Program-made: the position numbers and the translations under genes
Notes under the pieces: model-generated
Database searches by the model: none
What the model saw: only the letters and a program-made list of their open reading frames with translations
Told to the model about the DNA's origin: nothing
In this document: piece after piece, positions 52,858 to 60,948 of the stretch
Layout: every line of letters begins with the position of its first letter
How positions within the stretch are numbered: the first letter of the stretch is position 1
Origin: Pontibacter mangrovi
GTDB lineage: Bacteria; Bacteroidota; Bacteroidia; Cytophagales; Hymenobacteraceae
Assembly (NCBI RefSeq): GCF_006385705.1
Contig: NZ_VFRQ01000003.1
Span: 310,001 to 374,000 of the forward strand
Length of the DNA: 64,000 nucleotides
Direction: 5' to 3'

Positions 52858-55170
52858 TTACTCCAGTACGGCTATTTTGCTGATACAGGTTTGCTCTCCA
52901 TTGCTGCTCATCACCAGGTATACCCCGGCTTTCACGCGGTTTCCGTTGTAGTCGCGCACATTCCAGGCAAATGTGCCGCCGGAGGCCCGGCCCCTGTACA
53001 CCAGCGTGCCCGCCACATCTGTGATACGGACATCGGCATTGTTTGGTAAACCGGAAATGCCCACCTGGCCCGTATAGTCCGGCCGCACCGGGTTTGGGAA
53101 CACCATGGCACACTCGGGCTTGCCCTCGGTAACGGTGGCGCTGGAGCGGAAAGAAGCCACACCGGCCTCGGTAGCCACAAACACCTCCCCCGACTGGTGC
53201 TCCACGCCTACTGCGTATACTTTATCGGATGGCAAAGGGCTGTTCTGGGTGGTGAAGTGGTGGATCTGCTCATCTCCGTCGGGCCCGAAAAGCCAGAGGC
53301 CGTTGTCGGTTCCGATCCATTTTCGGTTTGCGCCGTCCACGGCTATACTTCTAACGATCTGCCCGCTCAGCAGCGGCCTTCCGTCTATGATAGGGATGCG
53401 GGCATCGTAGCGCTGCGGCTCAAACACGAGTGCCTGGTTATAGAAAACGGCCACGCCGCTGCCCGTACCTACCCAAATGTCGCCGTTCAGGTCGCGGGTT
53501 ATACTATAAACGGCGTTGCTTGGCAGGCCGCCGTTGCCCTCGCCAGCAGCAAGTATACGTGTGCGCTCCTGCTGTTCATCGTACACCACTAACCCGCCGC
53601 GGCCACTGCCGACGGCATAGGAAAGCCATTTGTGCCCGTAGTCATCCAGCTCCAGGTGCATTAGGCTGCTGCCCTCCGCCACCCCCGGCAAAGTATACGA
53701 CTCCCACTCCCCGCTTGGGCTTAGCCGGTGCAGGCCGGGCGCGCCGCTTAGCTGGTTCGGGTTCACCACCCACACGTTTCCTTCGTAATCCACGGCCACA
53801 TCGGCTACTCTTATACTTTTCTCCTTCTCAGAGTAGGATAATGTGCTTCGTAACGGGCTGTTATAGCCATTGTACAGTTTAGCGCTATCCGGCCCCTCCC
53901 ACTCCAGCAGGCCACCGCCAAAGCTGGCAAGGTATAGTTTACCGGTGATGGGGTTATACATGGCATCTACCAGATCCGGGGCGGAGGCAAGCGCCGTGTG
54001 CGGGTAAAGCTGGCTGTTATAGTTTTGCCACGTGCCGTTGCTGTACGTATAAAATCCCTCTTGATTTCCGAAGGGTTCGTAGCCGCCGCTGTAGCCGCCG
54101 CTTAACACATATACGTTGCCGTTGAATGCATAGACCTGAAAGCTTTTGCTGGAGAAGGGGCCTTGGGGAGCATAGGCTGCGGCCTCTGCAGTGTTTAGGC
54201 TCAGCCTTACCAACCCTTTTGCCTCATCTGCTATCCAGACATCGCCGGTGACTGTGGCCACTGCCTCCCGCGGCTCCGTAAGTAAGGCTTGATCCAAAGT
54301 ATACGTATGGCCGCCGGCATCCTGCACCAGCACCCCTTCTGCCGTAGTTATACTTATGTAAGCATCCGTGGCATTTATACTTTGTACCGCTGTGCCGGCA
54401 GCCAGGGCGGTTTCTTCCCACGTATCGCCGCTTAAAGTATAGACGCCGCTGCCGATGCCCGCATAAAGCCTCCCGTTAAAAGCCGCCAGTGCGGTAACCG
54501 CCGCCTGGGCAGGCAAGCCGGCATGTAAAGTGCTCCAGTTCCGGTAGTCCTGCAGGTTTGTGCCCGCGGTTGGGGCTGTAAGAATGCCCTGGCTGGTGGC
54601 AAGGAAGATGTTGCCTTCCAGCACGGCCACATCAGCAATGGAAATATTCTGGCCGTTAGCACCCAGGCCGCTGTAGGTTTCCTTCACCTCATGCTTCTGC
54701 AGGTCCAGCACCACCACGCCAAAGCTGGTGGCCAGGTAGGCCAGTTGCTTGTAAGTATAAATGCGGTTGATCTTCTTCTCGCCCGAGATGCTTTTCCGGA
54801 AGATGTCGGTGATGGCGTAAAGGCGGTTGCCCTGCACTAGGTCTACTTTGGTGTTTTGGTAGGCGATGATGAGGGTGTTGGCATCTCCAGAAAAGGCAAT
54901 ATCGCTAAGCTGCTGTTCGCTCAGTCCGTCCGCCTTGGAAATGATTTCAGTGGTATTGAACTCGGTGTCGAAGTAGAAAAGCCCGCGCTCAGCGGCCAGG
55001 TATACTTTGTCGCCGGCCACGGCGACGGCCTTGCCCCGGTGGTAAGGCACATGCACCTGCCAGCCCCCGATGGGCAGTTGGCTCTGCGCCTGCGCCACAT
55101 GGCACCAACATAGCCACACCAGCAGCACGAGGGGCAGTTGTTTGAGGCGATGGGCAAGTATGGCTTTCAC
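52858..55170 (-). CDS. porZ: PorZ-like type IX secretion system protein with a C-terminal sorting domain
   Basis: Exported protein of 770 residues. Signal peptide about 1-28 (VLLVWLCWCHVAQAQ). Repeated beta-propeller blades follow (AVAGDKVYLAAERGLFYFD, LAYLATSFGVVVLDL, IFLATSQGILTAP, DIWVGTGSGVAVF, RKWIGTDNGLWLFGPD), as in two-component-regulator-propeller proteins, then a C-terminal domain (MVFPNPVRPDYTGQVGIS, RVKAGVYLVMSSNGEQ) of the type A sorting kind. In P. gingivalis PorZ carries A-LPS for attachment to cargo. The neighbour recO and the domain layout match Bacteroidota PorZ. The propeller-like alternative is possible, hence moderate confidence. Confidence 0.8.
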   Translation of the reverse strand: MKAILAHRLKQLPLVLLVWLCWCHVAQAQSQLPIGGWQVHVPYHRGKAVAVAGDKVYLAAERGLFYFDTEFNTTEIISKADGLSEQQLSDIAFSGDANTLIIAYQNTKVDLVQGNRLYAITDIFRKSISGEKKINRIYTYKQLAYLATSFGVVVLDLQKHEVKETYSGLGANGQNISIADVAVLEGNIFLATSQGILTAPTAGTNLQDYRNWSTLHAGLPAQAAVTALAAFNGRLYAGIGSGVYTLSGDTWEETALAAGTAVQSINATDAYISITTAEGVLVQDAGGHTYTLDQALLTEPREAVATVTGDVWIADEAKGLVRLSLNTAEAAAYAPQGPFSSKSFQVYAFNGNVYVLSGGYSGGYEPFGNQEGFYTYSNGTWQNYNSQLYPHTALASAPDLVDAMYNPITGKLYLASFGGGLLEWEGPDSAKLYNGYNSPLRSTLSYSEKEKSIRVADVAVDYEGNVWVVNPNQLSGAPGLHRLSPSGEWESYTLPGVAEGSSLMHLELDDYGHKWLSYAVGSGRGGLVVYDEQQERTRILAAGEGNGGLPSNAVYSITRDLNGDIWVGTGSGVAVFYNQALVFEPQRYDARIPIIDGRPLLSGQIVRSIAVDGANRKWIGTDNGLWLFGPDGDEQIHHFTTQNSPLPSDKVYAVGVEHQSGEVFVATEAGVASFRSSATVTEGKPECAMVFPNPVRPDYTGQVGISGLPNNADVRITDVAGTLVYRGRASGGTFAWNVRDYNGNRVKAGVYLVMSSNGEQTCISKIAVLE

Positions 55171-55186
55171 GGCTTAAAGTATAAAT

Positions 55187-55783
55187 TCAGCTTTTCTTCT
55201 GCTTCATACCCTCTGTAAAGCAGTGGCGGCAGCGGGCCTCGTAAGAATCGGTCTCGCCCAACAGCACCTGCTTCTCGTCGGCGGCGTTGCGGAAGGAGTA
55301 ATTGGCAATGTCGCCGCACTGCACGCATACCGCATGCACTTTGGTCACGTACTCGGCCACGGCCATCAGCGCCGGCATCGGCCCGAAGGGTTTGCCAAGA
55401 TAGTCCATGTCCAGGCCGGCGGCAATCACGCGCACGCCGCTGTTGGCCAGTTTCACGCATACTTCGGCCAGGCCTTCGTCAAAGAACTGGGCCTCGTCTA
55501 TGCCCACCACATCGCAGCTGCCGCCCAAAAGCAGCATGTCCTGGGCAAAGTCTATGGGCGTAGAGCGGATGGCATTGGCGTTATGCGACACCACATCCTC
55601 CTCGTGGTAGCGTTTGTCTACGGTAGGCTTAAATATCTCGATCTTCTGCCGGGCAATTTTAGCGCGGTTCAGCCGCCGGATCAGCTCCTCGGTCTTGCCC
55701 GAGAACATCGACCCGCAGATCACCTCAATCCATCCTTTTCTGTTAGCGCTGTTTTTGTTGCCTACGCGTGGTTCAATAAACAT
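55187..55783 (-). CDS. tdk: thymidine kinase
   Basis: Salvage kinase phosphorylating thymidine (type II Tdk, zinc-binding), 198 residues. Walker [15 protein letters not shown] (about 24-31), DEAQFF Walker B-like motif, [12 protein letters not shown] lasso region, and paired cysteines for zinc (CVQCG, CRHC) are present. The ATG at 55783 ([10 protein letters not shown]) is chosen; an upstream in-frame start adds a low-complexity extension. First gene of the operon; the PorZ gene starts 16 bases after its stop. Confidence 0.93.
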   Translation of the reverse strand: MFIEPRVGNKNSANRKGWIEVICGSMFSGKTEELIRRLNRAKIARQKIEIFKPTVDKRYHEEDVVSHNANAIRSTPIDFAQDMLLLGGSCDVVGIDEAQFFDEGLAEVCVKLANSGVRVIAAGLDMDYLGKPFGPMPALMAVAEYVTKVHAVCVQCGDIANYSFRNAADEKQVLLGETDSYEARCRHCFTEGMKQKKS

Positions 55784-55904
55784 ATTGATGCTGATTGCTG
55801 GTTGTTGATTGTTGTTGTCAGATGTAAGAGCAGCGTCCTTCTTAAGAACAATCAGCAATTAACAATCAACAATAAAACGTATTAAATTTCTAACTTTTAA
55901 CCTT

Positions 55905-56228
55905 CTAACTACTATAGCTCATGTGCGGCAGCTTGGTCTGCTCAGGCACCTTTCCGGTAATTTCGCCGCCGGTTAATGTACATTGGCAGGTCAGCCGTTC
56001 GTTATCCTTCAGGCGGCCTCTGTCGCGGTAGCGGATTTCGGCAGCCGTGAGCGGCCCGGTGTGCTCCATCCCCTGCAAAATAATGATGCGGCAGGTGGTG
56101 CAGCGGCCCTTGCCTCCGCAGGCGTGCATCCAGTCGGTGCCCCCGGCCTGCAGCGCCTTCAGCAGCGTCTGCCCCTCGGCTACCTCAACTACAAGATTAG
56201 CCAGGTTTTGCACCTTCAACTTTGGCAT
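55905..56228 (-). CDS. 2Fe-2S ferredoxin
   Basis: Plant/adrenodoxin-type [2Fe-2S] ferredoxin of 107 residues. The cluster ligands follow CxxxxxCxxC (HACGGKGRCTTC) with a fourth Cys in RLTCQC. No signal peptide. Its start lies only 33 bases from the start of the divergent gene at 56262, so their promoters must overlap. The redox partner is unknown; it may be an electron donor for a biosynthetic enzyme. Confidence 0.92.
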   Translation of the reverse strand: MPKLKVQNLANLVVEVAEGQTLLKALQAGGTDWMHACGGKGRCTTCRIIILQGMEHTGPLTAAEIRYRDRGRLKDNERLTCQCTLTGGEITGKVPEQTKLPHMSYSS

Positions 56229-56261
56229 ATTTTTATAACTTTACAGGAGAAAGCGACAGCA

Positions 56262-57377
56262 ATGGAAGACAAATATAATCAATTACGCCTGGAACGGTAC
56301 AGCAAAGAGCTGGCAAATCTGCTTTGCGACCGTCACTTTGCCTCTCACGACACCCTGAACGGCCCGCAACTCATCAGTTTTACGCCTATTAAGCAGGTAA
56401 ACCTGTTCGGGATAAAGGAGCTGCTGCTGAAGTGGCACCACGAGATGGCCAACCTGCGCAGCCCATACTTCGACTATGAGCACGAGGAGGTAAAGGAGGC
56501 GCTGGTGAACTTCATGAACGTACTCTCGCGCAAGATCCTGATGAAGCGTAACGCCTTTGAGCCGCTGCTGCAGAAGGCCATTTACGACACGTTTCTGGTG
56601 GTGCTGGACCCGGTGGCCACCTTTGAGGAGAAGTTCCTGCGCATACAGGAGGAGATCACGTTGCCCAAGCTGCAGGAGAACCTGAAGTATATCGACATTG
56701 ACAAGCAGCTTTTTGCAGGTTTTGTAGATACGCTCTCGCCTAGCAGCCGCGACCGCGAGTACATCCTGAGCCGCTTTAAACTATACATAAACGCCAACCA
56801 GGAGCTGCGCACGCCGCTGCACCAGTTGGTGGAGCAGTTCAATACCCTGCTGCCAATTTCAGAGGAAGAGATTAGAGCGCAGGCAAAGACTTCACCATCG
56901 TTTCTGGACAGGCCCGAGCGCATGGCAGCCAAGCCCGCTCCCGTAGCGCCGGTACAGGAGAAGGATGTGGTGGCCCCGATACACACAGCACAGCGTGAGG
57001 CCGCACCTGCCGCACGCCCCGCTATGTATAAAGAGGAGGATGAGGAACTGGAGGCAGCAGCGGCCAATGCGCGTCCAACCCTGAACGATAACTTCCGCAA
57101 GGCAGCCTCCTCGTCGGTGGCCGACGCGCACAGCAACCGTAAGATCGACTCGCTGAAGAACTCCATCTCTATTAACCAGCGCTTCAGCTTTATAAACGAG
57201 CTGTTTAACGGCGATAACCTGACTTATTACCAGACGGTACAGACGCTGGATGACTTCAAAGATGCCGAGTCGGCGATGCAGTATGTAACCGGCACCCTGG
57301 CTAGCAAGTATGACTGGAGCAAAAAACAGGATCACGTGAACAAGCTGCTGCGCCTGATAGAGCGCAAGTTTTCCTAA
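56262..57377 (+). CDS. conserved protein of unknown function with a helical core
   Basis: Protein of 371 residues starting MEDKYNQLRLERYSKEL. The N-terminal two-thirds are helical (LKWHHEMANLRSPYFDYEHEEVKEALVNFMNVLSRKIL, FEPLLQKAIYDTFLVVLDPVATF); residues about 215-290 are a disordered linker rich in Ala, Pro and Glu (APVAPVQEKDVVAPI, AAANARPTL); the end (SISINQRFSFINELFNG, QTVQTLDDFKDAESAMQYV, LLRLIERKF) resembles a small dimerising helical module found in Bacteroidota. No enzyme motif. The start is taken at 56262; a longer frame upstream overlaps the ferredoxin gene. Divergent from the ferredoxin gene. Confidence 0.75.
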   Translation: MEDKYNQLRLERYSKELANLLCDRHFASHDTLNGPQLISFTPIKQVNLFGIKELLLKWHHEMANLRSPYFDYEHEEVKEALVNFMNVLSRKILMKRNAFEPLLQKAIYDTFLVVLDPVATFEEKFLRIQEEITLPKLQENLKYIDIDKQLFAGFVDTLSPSSRDREYILSRFKLYINANQELRTPLHQLVEQFNTLLPISEEEIRAQAKTSPSFLDRPERMAAKPAPVAPVQEKDVVAPIHTAQREAAPAARPAMYKEEDEELEAAAANARPTLNDNFRKAASSSVADAHSNRKIDSLKNSISINQRFSFINELFNGDNLTYYQTVQTLDDFKDAESAMQYVTGTLASKYDWSKKQDHVNKLLRLIERKFS

Positions 57378-57696
57378 GGTATTAACTCCCAAAGTATAAC
57401 GAGAGCCGCTGCCAAAACAGCGGCTCTCGCCGTTTTTAAGATTCCATCTACGCCGCACCTGGGTTGTTATACTCACCAAAATAAAAGCTCCGTAAAAAAT
57501 TAGGCAACATGCCTAAAAGTGCGGCCGTAGGCATTGCAAATAAAAAGGCGAAATACTAATTATGCAGTTCGCTTTGCGCCGCGCCTTGGTTTTTTGCCCC
57601 GGCCAGGCCGCTGAGGCAGTCGGCAAAAAGTGGCCACAGCCTGACACAAACAGCGTTTGAACCCGTAACAACTAAAAAGCAACCTGATTATCAGCC
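57378..57696. other. intergenic region before the acidic protein gene
   Basis: 319 bases. It holds the terminator of the preceding gene (57401-57428), a small hairpin TTAGGCA-ACA-TGCCTAA near 57502, and a GC-rich stretch near 57560-57600 that could be a leader. No gene. Confidence 0.5.
57401..57428 (+). terminator. terminator after the unknown helical-protein gene
   Basis: GAGAGCCGCTG at 57401-57411 pairs with 57418-57428 with a CCAAAA loop, followed by GCCGTTTTT. AAGTATA lies just before at 57392-57398. Confidence 0.8.
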
Positions 57697-58086
57697 ATGA
57701 GAGACGATTTTGACTACGACGACGACTTCGCCTACAACGATTACGACGACGAGGAGGAGGATGATGACTTCGGAATGACGTTTGAGGAGGATTTATACCT
57801 GATGATACGGGAAAAGCTCCGCGACACCATTCAGGAGTACAAAACACAGTTCCCTGCCCTGAAGAAGCTGGAAAGCGCTGTGAGCTCGTTTAAGGTAAAT
57901 GCGAAGAACACCGACGACTCTAAGTTTTACCCACTGGCAGCCAAGCTCCTGAGCGAGCACATCAAACCCCTGGCCCAGGACTCGGAGGAGATACAGGAAA
58001 TATACGACAACATGCAAACCGATATTGCCCGCTTTAAGAACCAGCGCGCGCACGGTTACGAGGGCGAACTGTACCTGACAGACTAA
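57697..58086 (+). CDS. acidic protein of unknown function
   Basis: Protein of 129 residues. The first 30 are extremely acidic and aromatic (DDFDYDDDFAYNDYDDEEED), then a helical domain (EEDLYLMIREKLRDTIQEYKTQFPALKKLESAVSSF, LSEHIKPLAQDSEEIQEIYDNM). No signal peptide or membrane segment. No family recognised. The acidic tail suggests nucleic-acid mimicry or a protein-protein role, which is inference. A perfect 16-bp terminator follows the stop. Confidence 0.7.
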   Translation: MRDDFDYDDDFAYNDYDDEEEDDDFGMTFEEDLYLMIREKLRDTIQEYKTQFPALKKLESAVSSFKVNAKNTDDSKFYPLAAKLLSEHIKPLAQDSEEIQEIYDNMQTDIARFKNQRAHGYEGELYLTD

Positions 58087-58108
58087 TTGTTTTACATTTA
58101 ATTGCACC

Positions 58109-58143
58109 CATCAGCCTGAGCCGCCCCGCGGCTCAGGCTGATG
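58109..58143 (+). terminator. perfect 16-bp terminator of the acidic protein gene
   Basis: CATCAGCCTGAGCCGC at 58109-58124 and its complement at 58128-58143 with a CCC loop, then seven T. Confidence 0.92.
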
Positions 58144-58278
58144 TTTTTTTGGCCAAACGGTGCAATACACAATATCTCATAATTAATATACTTGACTAAT
58201 TATCAATTATTTAGACAATAACTTTGGTGTTTATGCGTATAATAATCCAATGCGAATAACTCTTAAGAGGAATTTTAA

Positions 58279-58286
58279 TATATTTG
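58279..58286 (+). promoter_or_regulatory. putative -7 box before the PH-like membrane gene
   Basis: TATATTTG matches TAnnTTTG. It rules out a start at 58284 and supports a start at 58299 or 58419. Confidence 0.45.
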
Positions 58287-58418
58287 CACCATAATATAAT
58301 GCAACCCTTTGCTGGTTTTCGGAATCTTAGGATAAAAGGAAACCAGAATTTTTTGAAAGCAGTGATAGCAACTTTTTTTCTCTACCCACTAGGTAACAAA
58401 CTTAATACTCCGGCACAG

Positions 58419-58898
58419 ATGGCTAAACCAAAGCTACTTTCTGGGGAGCAATACCTTATCCAGACAGTGGATAAGCGGTTAGCACTCACCACCCACCGGC
58501 TCATTCAGCTACGCCGCCCGCTATCGGCGCGCGGCAACAAGGCTGTTATGCTGGAAGACATCGCCACCTGGCAGGTGAAGGCTACCGGCTCTCAACTGTA
58601 CATTGCCCTTGGCCTGCTGATGGCAGCGCTTGTATACTTCAACGACTCCTTTTTGCTGCTGAGCGGCTTCTTTACCGCCCTCTTCTTTATGACGCGCCAC
58701 CCCCGGGTGCACGTGATTACGACCAGCGGCACTTCCATGGTACTGCCGTTAGATGTGGAGCAGCGCCACATCAACAGCCTGATCGACATGGTGAGGCAGG
58801 CACAGCAGAAGCGGCTGAAAAAGCTGGGACTGGAAAAGCCGGTGTACAAGGCCTCCGCTCGTCTTGCCACTGCCACCGACACCATGGCTGCCGCCTAG
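58419..58898 (+). CDS. membrane protein with a bacterial PH-like domain
   Basis: Protein of 159 residues from MAKPKLLSGEQYL. The N-terminal part (GEQYLIQTVDKRLALTTHRLIQLRR, VMLEDIATWQVKATGS) has the bacterial PH (bPH/YdbT-like) pattern of 'xxxALTTHRLxx'. Two transmembrane helices at about 66-82 and 83-98 (LYIALGLLMAALVYF, LLLSGFFTALFFM) follow, then HVITTSGTSMVLPLDVEQRHINSLIDMV, the second PH strand set, and a lysine-rich helix. Such proteins are probably membrane-anchored lipid-binding or sensing modules. An upstream ATG at 58299 would add 40 residues. Confidence 0.7.
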   Translation: MAKPKLLSGEQYLIQTVDKRLALTTHRLIQLRRPLSARGNKAVMLEDIATWQVKATGSQLYIALGLLMAALVYFNDSFLLLSGFFTALFFMTRHPRVHVITTSGTSMVLPLDVEQRHINSLIDMVRQAQQKRLKKLGLEKPVYKASARLATATDTMAAA

Positions 58899-58926
58899 AT
58901 CACCCCTTACACCGCATTTTATCCGA

Positions 58927-58946
58927 AGCGCCTGACAGCAGGCGCT
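58927..58946 (+). terminator. terminator of the PH-like gene
   Basis: AGCGCCTG at 58927-58934 pairs with CAGGCGCT at 58939-58946 around ACAG, followed by ATTGTTTT. Confidence 0.75.
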
Positions 58947-59057
58947 ATTGTTTTGCGCGCCGCTAAGCAATAACTTGACGCTACTGCCGTATTATGCCTA
59001 TAGTGAGAACTACAATACCTAAGTAGCTATAAAACAAATAATTAACCGGAATACTCC

Positions 59058-59083
59058 TTTCCCTCAGGGAAACTATAGGGAAA
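59058..59083 (+). promoter_or_regulatory. candidate phage operator upstream of the sigma-like gene
   Basis: TTTCCCT-C-AGGGAAA (59058-59072) is a 15-base palindrome with one central base, and AGGGAAA recurs 11 bases later (59077-59083). It lies about 75 bases before the sigma-like start, where a regulator could act. By symmetry only. Confidence 0.35.
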
Positions 59084-59147
59084 CACTGCCCGGTTTTTAT
59101 GCATTCCCGGCACCTTAAGTGCCCTTTCCGCAACCCTGCCGCCGGGC

Positions 59148-59687
59148 ATGTATAACTTCGGTCACACCCTTAGTTATATGACGCACCAGCAGCAGGCAGA
59201 GGCCTTCCTGCAAGCGGCCACCCGGCACCGCGAGCAGCTCACCGCCTACGCCAGATCCCTTACCAAATGCGACGAAGCGGCGCACGACCTGTTCCAGGAC
59301 GCGCTGCTAAAGTGCCACGATCGCATCCTTTCCTGCGGCTTCTTCGGCACGGCCTTCGTGCCCTACCTGGTGAGCGCGATCAAGTACAACTTCTACTACG
59401 CCCAGCGCGAGGCGGTGGCCACCGTGTCGCTGTCAGACCTCCAGCTGGCGACCATCCCCGAAGAGGAAGGCACGGCCGAGGAGAAGCAGCGCCGCGACGC
59501 CCTCTTCACCGGCATCATGACCTTTGTCTCCAGCCACTACAGCCAGGAGGACGCCGCGGTGTGGGAGCTCTACGTCAATGGCCTGGCCTACGCCGAGATC
59601 GTCTTCGCCACCGGCTACACCTACTGGAAGGCCGTGGAGACAGTGCGCCGCATCAAAAAAAGCATCAAGGCCAACTTCAGCCTCTAA
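59148..59687 (+). CDS. sigma-70-like RNA polymerase factor at the prophage edge
   Basis: Protein of 179 residues from MYNFGHTLSYMTHQQQ (a start at 59178 is also possible). The region-2 pattern is LTAYARSLTKCDEAAHDLFQDALLKCHDRIL, with the conserved AxDLxQDALLK form, and the region-4 pattern ELYVNGLAYAEIVFATGYTYWKAVETVRRIKKSIK resembles a helix-turn-helix. Region 3 and a long linker are missing, as in ECF-type factors. It faces the minus-strand phage genes and may switch host RNA polymerase to late phage promoters or serve the host; neither is proven. It ends before a strong hairpin. Confidence 0.65.
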   Translation: MYNFGHTLSYMTHQQQAEAFLQAATRHREQLTAYARSLTKCDEAAHDLFQDALLKCHDRILSCGFFGTAFVPYLVSAIKYNFYYAQREAVATVSLSDLQLATIPEEEGTAEEKQRRDALFTGIMTFVSSHYSQEDAAVWELYVNGLAYAEIVFATGYTYWKAVETVRRIKKSIKANFSL

Positions 59688-59776
59688 GATACCCGCCCCG
59701 TCTATTAACCTTAATCTATCTTCCAAAGGAGGTGCTTGAGGCCCGGGTGGTTCCATGGCGGGGCGGCCCATAAAAA

Positions 59777-59805
59777 AGAAGCCCGTTCCAAAAGAACGGG
59801 CTTCT
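59777..59805. terminator. convergent terminator between sigma-like and spanin genes
   Basis: AGAAGCCCGTTC at 59777-59788 pairs with 59794-59805 around CAAAA, with an A-run before it and a T-tail on the minus strand. Confidence 0.88.
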
Positions 59806-59855
59806 CTGCGTTCACAAACTTAAAACTTATCACTCACCTAATCATTACCTCATCA

Positions 59856-60362
59856 CTAGCTGCCGCCGCGGGGCAGGCGGAAGAAGCGCTGTATAATATA
59901 GTAAATAATCCCCAGCACCACCAGCGCCAGCACGATGTAAATAAGGAGCGGCGGGATGCCCTTCTTTTGGTCGGACCTGGAATTGTCGCCGATCACCCCC
60001 GCCTGCTTGGCCGTGTTGAAGGAGTCAGCGTTGCCCGAGTCCTTTACCTTGGGCTTTTCTTTTGACTTGTCTTTTACAGAGGTATTGCCGCTATTCTTCA
60101 CGGTGGTGTTACCCACGTTTTTGTTCTTTACCCATCGCGGCACCGGTTGCGCCAGCGGCGGCAGCCAGATGATCTCCGTGGGGGTGGAGCGCACCGGCTG
60201 CCAGCCGTTGGGCGAGACAACAGGCGTGGGCGTTGTGTCCGGTACCGACTGCACGAACGGCTTTGCCTGGGCCACGGTGCTGCGGCTGAAAAGGCCCTGG
60301 ATGGAGTTGCACCCCACCAGCGCCATCAGGATCAGGACAAACAGCAGCGCTCTCACAGGCAC
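59856..60362 (-). CDS. lipoprotein with a C-terminal membrane segment, candidate unimolecular spanin
   Basis: Protein of 168 residues. MPVRALLFVLILMALVGC gives a lipobox at Cys18, so the N-terminus would be lipid-anchored in the outer membrane. The middle is polar and low in complexity (Lys/Ser/Asn-rich, KNSGNTSVKDKSKEKPKVKD). Residues about 137-157 are a transmembrane helix (PPLLIYIVLALVVLGIIYYII) before a basic tail (QRFFRLPRGGS). This lipoprotein-plus-C-terminal-helix design is that of unimolecular spanins such as phage T1 gp11, which fuse the membranes at the end of lysis. Its place after the endolysin, with the two genes overlapping by 10 bases, fits. No sequence similarity to a known spanin was tested. 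Confidence 0.6.
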   Translation of the reverse strand: MPVRALLFVLILMALVGCNSIQGLFSRSTVAQAKPFVQSVPDTTPTPVVSPNGWQPVRSTPTEIIWLPPLAQPVPRWVKNKNVGNTTVKNSGNTSVKDKSKEKPKVKDSGNADSFNTAKQAGVIGDNSRSDQKKGIPPLLIYIVLALVVLGIIYYIIQRFFRLPRGGS

Positions 60363-60769
60363 ACCTCCTTTGCCCAGGCGATGGCGTCAAACGAGGGGCA
60401 GGCCTTGGCCACGCCCGCAAAGTCGCGGTGCCCCTGCACCACGGCCTGCGGGTGCTGCCGCTTCCACTCCCGCACCACGCGCTCCATAGCGGCCTTCTGC
60501 TGCGGCGTGCGGTTATCCTTGGCGTTGCCTTTGGCATCGATACCGCCGATGTAGCTTACGTGCAGCGAGTGGCTGTTATGGCCCTTCACGCCGTTACACA
60601 CGGCAGCGTCGGGGGCCAGCGTGCGCACCGTGCCGTTGGGCTCGATGATCTTGTGGTAGCCGGGGCTCTTCCACTTCAGGTTATTCTTCCAGTAGTTCTG
60701 GATGCTCTCCACCTTGGCGCTCTGGAGCGTGGCCGTGCAGTGGATGACGATGTAACTTATGCTTCTCAT
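60353..60769 (-). CDS. N-acetylmuramoyl-L-alanine amidase, phage endolysin
   Basis: Peptidoglycan amidase of 138 residues (amidase_2/PGRP type, like T7 lysozyme). Zinc-site residues appear in IVIHCTATL (His10), SPGYHKIIEPNG and HSLHVSYIGG, and in the C-terminal GHRDFAGVAKACPSFD with His, Lys and Cys. It has no signal peptide, so it needs a holin to reach the wall. The start overlaps the stop of the 60-residue membrane protein gene by four bases and its own stop overlaps the lipoprotein start, as in a compact lysis cassette. Confidence 0.85.
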   Translation of the reverse strand: MRSISYIVIHCTATLQSAKVESIQNYWKNNLKWKSPGYHKIIEPNGTVRTLAPDAAVCNGVKGHNSHSLHVSYIGGIDAKGNAKDNRTPQQKAAMERVVREWKRQHPQAVVQGHRDFAGVAKACPSFDAIAWAKEVCL

Positions 60770-60948
60770 GTTCCGAGGGTGAAAAATTTAACAATCGACA
60801 GGATCACCTGCGTGATGGTCTGGAACTGGTCGGCGTCGATCACCTCCAGGATCAGCAGGGTATAGTTGAGGGCGATGCTGAGCAGGGCCACCGTGCCCCA
60901 CTTGCGCCACTTGTTGGCCATAAGCCACTTGTATAGCTTCTTCATCAT
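60766..60948 (-). CDS. small membrane protein, holin candidate
   Basis: Protein of 60 residues, MMKKLYKWLMANKWRKWGTVALLSIALNYTLLILEVI then a second hydrophobic stretch (ITQVILSIVKFFTLG). One strong helix at about 18-36 and a second weaker one at the end; basic N-terminus. Size and place just before the endolysin fit a holin or antiholin, but small membrane proteins are common in this block, so the assignment is tentative. The stop and start of neighbouring genes overlap by four bases. Confidence 0.5.
   Translation of the reverse strand: MMKKLYKWLMANKWRKWGTVALLSIALNYTLLILEVIDADQFQTITQVILSIVKFFTLGT

Larger units (their letters stand above)
58087..58418. other. intergenic region before the membrane PH-like gene
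   Basis: 332 bases. It has a terminator at 58109-58143, an A/T-rich tract, and a TAnnTTTG box at 58279-58286. An upstream in-frame ATG at 58299 could begin the next gene, but the segment reads less like protein. Confidence 0.5.

Noticed and set aside
55983..56261. Upstream extension of the helical protein gene
   Set aside because: It runs antisense through the ferredoxin gene; the ATG at 56262 starts a coherent helical protein.
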